A DNA stretch of 64,000 nt from Hippopus hippopus (Eukaryota; Mollusca; Bivalvia; Cardiida; Cardiidae). The notes under the pieces were generated by a model that was not told where the DNA came from, did no database searches, and was given only the letters and a program-made list of their open reading frames with translations. Numbering within the stretch: position 1 is the stretch's first letter; each line of letters begins with the position of its first letter. Location of the stretch: contig OX328107.1 in the NCBI GenBank assembly GCA_946811185.2, positions 24,945,587 through 25,009,586 of the forward strand, in the 5' to 3' direction. Of this stretch, positions 52,506 to 62,978 are shown piece by piece. Position numbers and translations under genes: made by a program.

Positions 52506-52805
52506 AACATGGCTCAAGTATATTTAGATTTATTCAAATTTTATAGAAGCTTGTTGATAGATATAAAATTCTGGGGTATTTCTACCATAAAGCTGGATAT
52601 CTATCCGATAACTCAGCAAATTTCTATCTAGGGATTGATGATAGGTTTAGTCATTGCGACAGAATTCATTCCTCTTTCTACACTGATCACTGTTTCAACG
52701 ATGAACGTGTAGGAAAGTAGATATGATGGAAAAAGAAAGAGCTCAACAAATAATCTGATTTTTGCAATCTACGCACTCTCATTTTAAAGAAACTCCAGAT
52801 AAAAC

Positions 52806-53294
52806 ATGGGTAGTCTAGATATTCTTGCCGCCATTGAAACATCTACAAGTGAAATAATGACGAAGTGTAAAATTGTTAAAAATCTTAGTCACAAAAAACA
52901 TCATAATTCTCCAAAGATGGAGAGATCAAGGTGTGAATCAGGTCTGAGAATGATCAGATGTCACTGCAGTAGCGCCCCGGTGGCGGTGGAAACAATTCAG
53001 TCCACCATAAGTTACACCAACAAAACCCTTCAAAATGTGGTGGTCAGATATGATTCCCTGGCGATCAAAGCCACTGAAGGTATTAAAGAAAGACACCAGC
53101 GTTCCATGAAATTAGATCTTTATAGATCTATAAAAAGTGAAGGTTTCTTTTCCTCTTCGCCTTTTTACATGCAATGTGAAAATGTGACCGTGAATTTCTT
53201 CCTTTCTGTCTTTTCTTTCTCTCTCTCTCTTATAGATCTAGACCTAGATGCTGTGAGGAAATGTCCCCGTAAATTGTTCTTTAAAAGCATGTGA
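52806..53294 (+). CDS. Unknown 162-residue ORF
   Basis: Longest unexplained ORF of the right half: MGSLDILAAIETSTSEIMTK at the start, a basic region with HKKHHNSPKMERSRCESGLR, MIRCHCSSAPVAVETIQSTI, and VVVRYDSLAIKATEGIKERH. The last third (FFLSVFSFSLSLIDLDLDAV) comes from a CT-rich, homopolymer-like stretch and is probably not coding. If real, the coding part may end at an internal donor before about 53150. It is absent from the left arm. No family recognised. Confidence 0.3.
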   Translation: MGSLDILAAIETSTSEIMTKCKIVKNLSHKKHHNSPKMERSRCESGLRMIRCHCSSAPVAVETIQSTISYTNKTLQNVVVRYDSLAIKATEGIKERHQRSMKLDLYRSIKSEGFFSSSPFYMQCENVTVNFFLSVFSFSLSLIDLDLDAVRKCPRKLFFKSM

Positions 53295-53675
53295 ACCAAC
53301 TATCAATCCAAGTTATTACTTTTTATATATAAATTAACAAAATTGCCAGGGAACTGGCTTAATTTTGTTAAGGGAATCCTGGACCATTCGCCCTATTTCA
53401 CATGTATAAATCAACGAAAGAAGTATACTTTCTACTTTTGACAATGCTCAAAATTAGTTTTGGCAAAGCCGAATTCGAACACAAAACCCTTTGGTTTCAA
53501 GATCTAGAATCTAGGTCTTCATTCGAATTAGTTTGTTCCACAAATTATTCACGTCGCTGGTATTGAGGCTTTGCCTTTTTCATATTAACATCGGAGAGTT
53601 TGGTAAAGGGTTAGTATTTTCATTTTAACTAGGCTTTTTACCAATTTCATTAACCCTTATACTGCTAAGCACAGT

Positions 53676-55917
53676 AAAACAAGAGGGCCAAGATGGCCCT
53701 GGATCACTCACCTGAGTTTTTGAGAGGACCATAGCCAATTTTTTTTTTATTCCAAAACTTTTTCTTAAATAACTTCAATAAAAACAAGACGGCCATGATG
53801 ACCCTGAAGTCGCTCACCTGAGTCTTTTGAGCAAACATGACCCATTTTCAATGTCTTTTGAGATATTATGACAAACATTCTACCAAGACTTTCATGAGTA
53901 TTTGACTGAAAATGTGACATCTGGAGCGTACATAAGGTTTTTTGAAGATTTGACTCAGTGACCTACTTATGGACCCGCCATGACCCATTTGCAAACTGGT
54001 CCAAGAAATCATCAAGACAAACATTCTGACCAAGTTTCATGAGTATTGCACTAAAAATGTGGCCTCTAGAAATTACACAAGGTTTTTTGAAGATTTGACC
54101 TAGTGACCTAGTTTTTGACCCAACATGACCCATTTTTGAACTTGTCCGAGATATCATCAAGACAAATATTCTGACCAAGTTTCAAGAGTTTTGGACAGAA
54201 AATGTGACCTCTACAGCATACACAAGGTTTTTCTAAGATTTGACCTATTGACCTAGTTTTTGACCAGACATGACCTATTTTCAAACTCATGCAAGGTATC
54301 ATCAAGACAAACATTCTGACCAATTTTCAAGAGTTTTGGACAGAAAATGTGGCTTCCAGAGTGTACACAAAGTTTTTCTAAGATTTGACCTAGTGACCTA
54401 GTTTTTGACCAGACATGACCCACTTTCACACTCGTATGAGGTATCATCAAGACAAACATTTTGACCAACTTTAGGAGTTTTGGACTGAAAAGTGGCCTCT
54501 AGAGCGTACACAAGGTTTTTCTAAGATTTGACCTAGTGACCTAGTTTTTGACCTGACATGATCATTTTCAAATGCGTTTGAGAAATCATTAAGACAAACA
54601 TTCCGACCAATTTCCAGGAGTTTTGGGCTGAAAATGTGTCCTCTAGAGCCTACACAAGGTTTTTCTAAGATTTGATGTAGTGACCTAGTTTTTGAGCCAA
54701 CATGACACATTATCAAACTCGTCCGAGATATCATCAAGACAAACATTCTGACCAAGTTTCATGAGTATCAGACTGGAAATGTGGCCTCTAGAGCATACAC
54801 AAGGTAAAAGTTGACGACGGACGACGCATGAAGGACACCAGACACAGCACGATCACAAAAGCTCACCTTGAGCACTTTGTGCTCAGGTGAGCTAAAAACA
54901 AGAGCACCACATGGGGGTGCCAACAATTTGCTGTTGGGTGCTGGATAGTAAGTTAAAATTCTAAGTCGAAAAAGGGGCATAATTTGGCACCAAAGGGTCA
55001 TTTCTGTGAATTTATTTCAAAATCTGACCAGGGGTTTCATAGAAGAAGAATTTTTAAGAATTTCTTTATGTCCGTATAGTGCAAATAGCCCCACCCACCA
55101 CAGCCATGTTTCTTGACAGATAAAAATTTCGCGAACACTTTTTCAAAAGGGGCATCCAAGGGACATTTCTGTGAAATTATTTCAAAATATGACGAGTGGT
55201 TTAAGAGAAGAAGAATTTCAAAGAATTTCTTAAAGTCCATACAGTGCAAAGAGCCCCCCCCCCACCATGTTTTTTGACGGATCAAAATTTCGCAAACACT
55301 TTTTGAAAAGGGTCACCTATAGAACATTTCTGTGAAATTATTTCAAAATCTGACCAGCGGTTTCAGAGGAGAAGATTTTTAAAGAATTTCTTAGAAAATT
55401 CCATTTGGTTGCCATGGCAACCAGAGTTTTTGATGGAATCAAATTCTGTGAACAATTTTGAAGGAGGACCTCCCAAGGAACATTTCGGCCAAATTTGGTC
55501 CAAATTAGTCTGGCGGTTTAGGAGGAGAAGATGTTTAAAGAATTGTTGACACCGCATGAGTGCAAAGAGCCCCCCCCCCACGGCCATGTTTTTTTTATTG
55601 AAAAGGGTCACCTATAGAACATTTCTGTGAAATTATTTCAAAATCTGACCAGCGGTTTCAGAGGAGAAGATTTTTAAAGAATTTCTTAGAAAATTCCATT
55701 TGGTTGCCATGGCAACCAGAGTTTTTGATGGTATCAAATTCTGTGAACAGTTTTTAAAGAGGACCTCCCAAGGAACATTTCTGCCAAGTTTGGTTGACAT
55801 TGGCCCAGTGGTTCAGGAGATGATGTTTAAAGAATTGTTGACGACGCACAACAGACGACCGACACAGGGTGAACCTAAAAGCTCCCCTTGAGCATGTTGT
55901 GCTCAGGTGCGCTAAAA
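53676..55917 (+). mobile_element. ACAAGAG-class element inserted in the family F MITE
   Basis: 5' end AACAAGAGGGCCAAGATGGC. The body from 54898 (ACAAGAGCACCACATGGGGG) is the same tandem repeat as 1-1640, with GGTTGCCATGGCAACC at 55409 and 55704. The 3' hairpin is CTTGAGCATGTTGTGCTCAG then GTGCGCTAAAAA. It is itself interrupted by another element. Confidence 0.8.
53784..54897 (+). mobile_element. ACAAGAG-class element nested inside another
   Basis: 5' end AACAAGACGGCCATGATGAC. Six units of the roughly 145-bp satellite, then GACGACGGACGACGC, GACACAGCACGATCACAAAA and the hairpin CTTGAGCACTTTGTGCTCAG with GTGAGCTAAAA. The uninterrupted junction (TAAAA followed by ACAAGAGCAC) can be read from the homologous element at 1-1640. 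Minus-strand ORFs of about 71 codons repeat because the units repeat. Confidence 0.88.
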
Positions 55918-56328
55918 ACCCTTTTGTGGACAATGAAGATCAAAATCAGACTGCACAGAACATGCAGTCTGATCTTGGATCTTTTCTGTCCAACAAGGAG
56001 ATATTTTTCTCAAAAAAATTAGTTTGAAATAGCAACATTAGGGTTTTCACTATGGGCTTAAAAGCTTCATCTAACTTATTTAGCAAGTAAAGGGTTAACA
56101 GGAAAATATTGATGCATAATATCAATGGTGCCGCAAATCAGTTGTTTCTGAAATAGGGCACATTACAGTGGGTTAATTTTTTTACGCCAAGGGCATCACT
56201 TGAACAAACTTCGTAGTGGTCCATGTGGTGATACTACACGACAAATATTTAAACTCTGGCCCATCTGGTTTTGGACAAGAAGATTTTTAAAGTTTACACC
56301 ATTTAAGGCATTGTGTTTATCTCGAGTA

Positions 56329-56453
56329 TTAACAACCTTGCAGAAGAATCATTTTGAAAACAATGTGAAAGAAGGAGAAAACGGTAACCACATTCGAATT
56401 GTCGTCTGTGAATGCTCTCAAAAGTATAAAATTATGTTGCAGTAAAGAGTTAA
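56329..56453 (+). mobile_element. Hairpin MITE family H, internally deleted
   Basis: TTAA at 56329 and 56450; half of the hairpin and the region after it are missing. Confidence 0.65.
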
Positions 56454-56739
56454 AGTCTAAGAAAGAGTCATGGTTTTGCAATACGATTTATGAAGAACAC
56501 AACGAAAATGTGGCCTCTCTCCAGAAAATTTTAACGCATTTCAAATTGACCAAAGTAAATTTATCCAGAATTCGGTGAGAAATGAACTGAGAAGTCCTAA
56601 ACAATCTTTAGAATTCAAATTAAAACTTAAAAAAGAAAGAACCAATAATGGTAAGAAACAATCATAGCCATTCTTCTGCGAAATTTAACATAATTTCAGC
56701 TATGTACAAAAGCAGTTGTCATTCGGCAAACAACACAAG

Positions 56740-56920
56740 AAAATAGTATTAAAACTAGGTACTAAATTACCAAATTGATATTAAAAACTGGGTAAGAAAT
56801 GACCAAAGTGGGTACGAAAGACCAAAATAAAAAGTATGGGCAGGTATGAAATGACCAAAATCGTACAAAATGGCCTAGGTACGAAATGACCTAGGTACGA
56901 AATGACTGGAAGCCTAGTAA
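56740..56920. repeat. Short degenerate repeat of GGTACGAAATGACC
   Basis: Six or so imperfect copies of a 14-20-bp unit with GTA(C/A)GAAATGACC. Confidence 0.7.
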
Positions 56921-57102
56921 ACAATATGGCTACCTCCACAGACACTTTTCAAGAGCAAATACAAATATAGTGCCGCTCATGCAGCACAACAATGTCTTTT
57001 TACCTCAGTCATCTTCAGTATGAAGTTCAACAGATTTACAACACTAATCGAACTATTCACCTATGTAATTATGAAAATTAAATGTTTCTTTTGTCTTTTC
57101 AG

Positions 57103-57152
57103 GTAGACAAAAGCGGAGGACTGTGGCAGCATTAAATAGAATGAAGAATTGA
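57103..57152 (+). CDS. Candidate terminal coding exon, unknown gene
   Basis: An excellent acceptor (TGTTTCTTTTGTCTTTTCAG) is followed by 15 codons, RQKRRTVAALNRMKN, then TGA. The basic C-terminus is plausible but too short to identify. Its phase does not fit a direct join to 44479-44573, so other exons would be needed. Confidence 0.35.
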
Positions 57153-57170
57153 CCATTTTTACATTTTGCC

Positions 57171-57370
57171 TTAACTCCTTACCAGACAAGAAAGCTTTAG
57201 ACGCTACCAAATTGAAAGTATTTGCAGAGCTGCATATCAAATGTAGTGCAAAAGATCATTTCTGTCTGTGATAGGGTAGAAAATCATTGCTGTTTACCAG
57301 CATTTTCTCCCTTTTTGACAATTTTTCAAGAGCCTTTTTCTTTAGGATCGTCAAATGTGAGGAGTACAGT
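57171..57370 (-). mobile_element. Hairpin MITE family H
   Basis: Left TTAA at 57171, 18 bp after the candidate stop codon. The left hairpin arm is shortened (AAAATCATTGCTGTTTACCA). Confidence 0.7.
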
Positions 57371-57722
57371 GAATCTTGTACATTCGACCACGTGTTTTAA
57401 GTGACTTTTGTGCTAAACAACTGTTTTTAAGTTGGCCTGAGCTATTTTCCTCTAATTTTATGTCGTGTTCAGCGACTTTTGTACTACCTGACCAACGACC
57501 ACCAATTTCAGGCCTCCAAACGACCATTAAATTTCATTAAGTGACCCATCAAAACTCGTTGTCATGATAGTGGAATCTAATGGACAGTAAAGTTTGATAA
57601 CAAACTCTGACTTACCCTAATCAAGACATCACAGCATGTGTCAGTTACAGGATTAACACAATTACATGTTGAACTGTTAATTACCCTTTGACAATAGCGT
57701 CAATGATGCAGAACCATGTCAT

Positions 57723-58071
57723 AACTAGAGCTATCATTAAACATGATCAATACCCCCCACCAGCTCCTTGTCACAAAACAGGTCTTTGTCACAGAAAGCA
57801 GAATGGTTTAGTACAAAAGTAAGAGTTGAAAAAAGTTCAAGGGGAGATAATTCTGCAACAAATTGCACCAGGGTCATGAAAATTGCACATGCACAACTTC
57901 ATATATATAAGAAAACTGTGTGCAAATTTGAGTTCAGTACCTGAAAAACTGTCAGAGTATTTCGCCAGACAAATTTGTGTCTACAGACAGATGGACGGAC
58001 GGACAGACGGACAGACAGCCATGGTGATTCCAGTATACCCCCCTCCACTTCGTTGTGGGGGGTATAATGAA
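57723..58071 (+). mobile_element. Short ACTAGAG-class element, complete
   Basis: AACTAGAGCTATCATTAAAC at the 5' end. GACGGACGGACAGACGGACA is the linker. The 3' hairpin is AGTATACCCCCC...GGGGGGTATAATG. There is no satellite body. Confidence 0.75.
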
Positions 58072-59149
58072 CAACAGACTACCTTTTTAGCTTGCCTGCA
58101 GACATGTGAAAAGGGTAGGAAATTACATTTATATCCTTGGGGTCTCCCCTAATGGAACAGAATTTTTTTCGATTGCCACTATATGAAGTGGAATGCACAA
58201 TTTTTAATTCAGTTATAATTAGGTACTACAAATCAAGTGTGACTTTCACTGACAAATTCAACCTGGAACTGATGTGGAATAAGAAGTTGTTTTGAGTACG
58301 ACGAGTCTTTTAGACAGGCTTATATTCATATTTACACAGTGTTTGTCTGTTTCATGAGTTTCTTTGCCATATATCCAAGAAACATAGAGTAATTTTGTTC
58401 AAAAGGTTAGTTATGCAGAGAATTCTTGGACTCTAGCACTGAACTATTCAGCGACCATTTTATTAAGCGACCATTTTTTTATTCTCCCTCGCATTGTCGT
58501 TTAATACAAGATTGACTGTATTAGATATAGAGTGAAAGTAGGCCCTAGCGTTGAAGTCCTGGCAAAATGGACATTGAACAACAAATTTTAGAACAAAAGT
58601 TGATGAAAGATCAAAATTTACTTTGCTAAACCATCAACAACCCACTCTTAACCCATGAGCCACCTTTAACCCAGCTTTCCATAACTCCAAAGCATCAAAA
58701 GCGAAACAGGAGCCACAGATGAGGTAAGGCGAGTCATGTCATTTTGTTACGGATGCAGGGGAAGATCTTATTACGCATGCAACCCCTAGATCTTTCATTA
58801 AATACCATCAGTATAAACTGGATACATGCTCTCTTAGAGTATTTTTAAATTTTATCCCAAAATTTTACAAAGGCTGGTTGAAATGTTGCTTAGTCAGTAT
58901 CATCCTTTGATTATGTGAATTCATATTCAAAAAGGTATGATGACGACATATCTGGTGTCAAAAAAATAAAACAGAGTTCCTGATTGCAAAAAAAATATAT
59001 CTTTTGTAATTCAAACATCGAACTTGCCATCTTGTACAGTGGACTAGAGCCGTTTTAACAATCATGGTGCACCATTACTCAAGGACATATCACGTGTCAT
59101 AAAAATAAACAGAGTTCCTGATTAAAAGAAAAAATAAACATTTTGTTAT
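58072..59149. other. No recognisable gene
   Basis: AT-rich. Two diverged copies of a roughly 130-bp phrase (AAAATAAACAGAGTTCCTGA; CATCTTGTACAGTGGACTAG) lie at 58.96-59.12 kb, and related phrases recur at 59.34-59.42 kb. Confidence 0.5.
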
Positions 59150-59350
59150 TTAACTCTTTACAAAACTACAAAATTTTAGAATTCAAGCTTTTGCAGATGC
59201 CAACATAATTTATGTGACTCAAACTCAAAATATTGTTTTGCAAAGGGTAGAAAACATTGTGGGAAAAGGAGAAAATGCTGGGTACCAATTTTTTCTCCTT
59301 TTCCTACGATTGTTTTCTGAAGGCTTTTTTCTTAGCATTATTAAAACACA
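59150..59350 (-). mobile_element. Hairpin MITE family H
   Basis: Left TTAA at 59150. The left arm is perfect (GAAAACATTGTGGGAAAAGG); the right arm carries a T insertion (CCTACGATTGTTTTC). Confidence 0.8.
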
Positions 59351-59829
59351 TGCTCTGGTGGCCATCTTGTTCAGCTGACTAGAGCCATTTAAATAATCAT
59401 GGTGCAACATAACTCAAGGACATTTGTGATTTTTTTTTTGTAAAACCATACACTGGTTTAGGAAGATACAATGTTTAAAGATTTACTTCTGAATCATCAA
59501 AGATATGCATTCAAAATTTTAAATTTAAGATCCCAAATGCTTTCCTCGCATTAATAACATTATTGCATGTGTATTTGAAAAAGTTGAATTTTCGACATCA
59601 GTGCAGCTGCTGAAATCCCTCTTGCTGAGAATGGCAGATGATAATAATACATGTATAGACTCTTTATTTACGAAACTTATTCTTTATCTCAAAATATCAG
59701 TTTCATAAAGAATATTAAAGAATTAGAGGAACTTATTCAGATTTGTAAAATAATACTGAACTTTAAAGATGTTTTATCACTGCATGTAGTAGGGCATTTG
59801 TTCACAAGTCATCATGATATTAAAAAAAA
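59351..59829. other. No recognisable feature
   Basis: AT-rich; partial repetition of the 59.04-kb phrase near 59360-59420. Confidence 0.5.
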
Positions 59830-61543
59830 AACAAGAGCGGCAAATTGTCGCAAGATACACCCGTCCCACCGCCAGTTATCCAGGGGGGATAATAATCGTA
59901 AAGGGCAGGTAGAGGAAAATAGTAGTGCAGCAGAAATCATGTAAGTGATTGAAATAGGCATGAATGTCTCCTCTAACGTTAAGGAAACATGCATATAAAG
60001 TTTCAGGTCATTCCAACATGAAAAGATAAAGTTATACTGTAGAAAAGCATCAAAAGCTGTAAAAAAAGATAATGAATAGGGAATAATTCCAAAAGGGCAT
60101 TAGGTAAGGTTACGGTTCCAGTGCATTGCACTTTTCGTAACTGCAACAAACATGTTTACCAAGTCTCAAGTCAATTTGACTTGAGGAGACAAAGTTCTGT
60201 TCTGGACAAGCAAGAAATACTGTAAAAATGAAGATCAAAGTGGAATTACTCAAAATCCGTGCTAGGTAGAGTTACTGTTCTTGCACACTGTACTCCGTAA
60301 TATTGCAACAAACATGCATACCAAGTTTGAAGTTGTTCTGACTTGAGATGACAAAGTTATATTCCGGACAAGCACTAAATTCTGTAAAAATGACGATCAA
60401 AGGGAAATAACTCAAAGACAGCACGAGGTAGAGTTACAGTTCTTGTGCAATGCACTTCCAAATATTGCAACAAATAAGCATACCATATTTCAAGTCATTC
60501 CTACTTAAGATGACAAAGTTATGCTCCGGGCAAGCAAGAAATGCTATAAAAATGAAGATCAAAGGGGGAATAACTCAAAATTTCTGCTAGGAAGAGTTAT
60601 GGTTTTTGTGCACTGCACTCCGTAATTTTTCAACAATCATGCATACCAAATTTGAAGATGTTCAGACTAGAGATGACAAAGTTATATTCCAGACAAGCAG
60701 AAAATGCTGTAAAAATGACCATCAAAGGGAAATAACTCAAAGACAGCATAAGGTAGAGTTATGGTTCTTTCGCACTGCACTCCGAATTATTGCAACAAAC
60801 ACAAATGCCAAGTTTCAAGTCAGTCTGACTGGAGATAACAAAGTTATGCTCCGGACAAAGAACTGGACTGTAAAAATGAAGATCAAAGTTAAATTACTCA
60901 AAATCCGCACTAGGTACCAAGTTTGAAGTCGATCTGACTTGAGATGAAAAAGTTATATTCCGGACAAGCACTAAATTCTGTAAAAATGACAATCAAAGGG
61001 AAATAACTCAAAGACAACACAAGATAGAGTTAACATTCTTGGGCAATGCACTTCCAAATATTGCAACAAAAAAGCATACCATGTTTCATGTCATCCCTAC
61101 TTAAGATGACAAAGTTATGCTCCGGACAAGCAAGTAATGCTATAAAAATGAAGATCAAAGGGGAATAACTCAAAATTCCTGCTAGGAAAACTTATGGTTC
61201 TTGTGCACTGCACTCCGTAATTTTTCAACAATCATGCATACCAAATTTGAAGATGTTCAGACTAGAGATGACAAACTTATATTCTGGACAAGCAGAAAAT
61301 GCTGTAAAAATGACAATCAAAGGGAAATAACTCAAAGACAGCCAGAGGTAGAGTTATGGTTCTTTTGCACTGCACTCCATATTATTGCAACAAACACAAA
61401 TACCAAGTTTCAAGTCAATCGGACTGGAGATGACAAAGTTATGCTCCGGACAAAGAACTGGACGCTGCCGGCCCGCCCGGACGCCGGCCTGTACGCCATG
61501 GGTGATCCCATAATACGTCCTGTCTTCAACGGGCGTATAAAAA
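59830..61543 (+). mobile_element. Satellite-bearing element, tandem copy 1
   Basis: 5' end AACAAGAGCGGCAAATTGTC. The body is about nine units of 145-160 bp (ATGACAAAGTTATGCTCCGG, AAAGGGAAATAACTCAAAGA, GGTTCTTGTGCACTGCACTC). It is followed by a GC-rich linker (GGACGCCGGCC) and the 3' hairpin ATACGTCC...GGGCGTATAAAAA. The similar ORFs (MCTALRNFSTIMHTKFEDVQ and copies) are repeat translations. Confidence 0.8.
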
Positions 61544-61778
61544 TGTATTGTGCAAGCATGTTCAAAGGTATCTTCTAAAAGGATCAGCATATCTCCTATG
61601 GAAGTAATGCAATAGTTGTCTCTCTTGTTTTATAACAAGCCATTTTCCCACTTGATATTTAGTTTACTTAATATATTGAAGGAGTCAAATATGAAGCCAG
61701 AAGTTGATAACGAACTTTTATGTTGGCAATACAAGTAAGATTTGTCAACTTTTAACAGTGCCAGTAAGCTGATTCTCA
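61544..61778. repeat. Flank segment duplicated at 62771-62978
   Basis: TGTATTGTGCAAGCATGTTC to ACAGTGCCAGTAAGCTGATT is repeated nearly identically after the second element, showing that element plus flank were duplicated together. Confidence 0.85.
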
Positions 61779-62770
61779 AACAAGAGCGGCAAATTGTTGC
61801 AAGATACGCCCGTCCCACAGCCAGTTGTCGAGGGGGTATAATAATCATGAAGGGCAGGTAATGCAACAAACATGTTTACCAAGTCTCAAGTCAATTTTGA
61901 CTTGAAGTGACAAAGTTACATTCTGGACAAGCAAGAAATACTGTAAAAATGAAGATCAAAGTGGAATTACTCAAAATCTGTGCTAGGTAGAGTTATTGTT
62001 CTTGCGCACTGTACTCCGTAATATTGCAACAAACATGCATACCAAGTTTGAAGTCGTTCTGACTTGAGGTGACAAAGTTATTTTCCTGACAAGCACTAAA
62101 TGCTGTAAAAATGATGATCAAAGGGAAATAACTCAAAGACAGCATGAGGTAGAGTTACGATTCTTGCGCACTGCAGTTCCAAATATTGCAACAAGTAAGC
62201 ATACCATATTTCAAGTCATTCCTACTTAACATGACAAAATTTTGCTCAGGACAAGCAAGAAATGCTATAAAAGTGAAGATCAAAGGGGGAATAACACAAA
62301 GTTAGTGGTAGGAAGAGTTATGGTTCTTGTGCATTGCACTCCGTAATTTTTCAACAATCATACATACCATATAAAAACGAAGATCAAAGGGGAATAACTC
62401 AAAATTCCTGCTAGGAAAACTTATGGTTCTTGTGCACTGCACTCCGTAATTTTTCAACAATCATGCATACCAAATTTGAAGATGTTCAGACTAGAGATGA
62501 CAAAGTTATATTCCGGACAAGCAGAAAATGCTGTAAAAATGATGATCAAAGGGAAATAACTCAGACAGCCAGAGGTAGAGTTACGGTTTTTTTGCACTGC
62601 ACTCCGTATTATTGCAACAAACACAAATACCAAGTTTCAAGTCAATCAGACTTGAGATGACAAAGTTATGCTCCAGACAAAGAACTGGACGCCGCCAGCC
62701 CGCCCAGACGCCCGCCTGTACGCCATGGGTGATCCCATAATATGTCCCGTCTTCAACGGGCGTATAAAAA
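61779..62770 (+). mobile_element. Satellite-bearing element, tandem copy 2
   Basis: Same 5' start (AACAAGAGCGGCAAATTGTT) and same 3' hairpin end (GGGCGTATAAAAA) as copy 1, with fewer satellite units. Confidence 0.82.
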
Positions 62771-62978
62771 TGTATTGTGCAAACATATTCAAACATATTT
62801 TCTAAAAGGATCAGCATATCTCATATGGATGTAATGAAATAGTTGTCTCTCTAGTTTTATAACAAGCCATTTTCCCACTTGATATTTAATATGGAGCCAG
62901 AAGTTGATAATGAACTTTTATGTTGGCAATACAAGTAAGATTTGTCAACTTTTAACAGTGCCAGTAAGCTGATTCTCA

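Larger units (their letters stand above)
51732..53600 (-). repeat. Right arm of the large inverted duplication
   Basis: Starts AACGAGCGACAGCGAGTTAC, the inverse of the inner end of the left arm. It matches the left arm block by block. The block 52816-53290, which contains a 162-codon ORF, has no left-arm counterpart. Confidence 0.8.
53650..56098 (+). mobile_element. Foldback MITE family F split by nested insertions
   Basis: The left part (53650-53675) starts TTAACCCTTATACTGCTAAG. The right part (55918-56098) resumes CCCTTTTGTGGACAATGAAG, holds the hairpin CAGACTGCACAGAACATGCA / GTCTG, and ends at the TTAA at 56095. Nine or so bases of the family sequence are missing at the break. Confidence 0.8.

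Noticed and set aside
53963..54755. Chain of similar 71-94-codon minus-strand ORFs as a repeat protein family
   Set aside because: They are translations of the roughly 145-bp satellite; the unit length is not a multiple of three, so frames shift from unit to unit and no continuous protein results. The same ORF appears in the copy at 49.6-49.9 kb.
2350..59350. Regular spacing of hairpin repeats considered as a CRISPR-like array
   Set aside because: Copies are 200 bp or longer, scattered over tens of kilobases, occur in both orientations, and carry TTAA target duplications; they are transposons in eukaryotic DNA.
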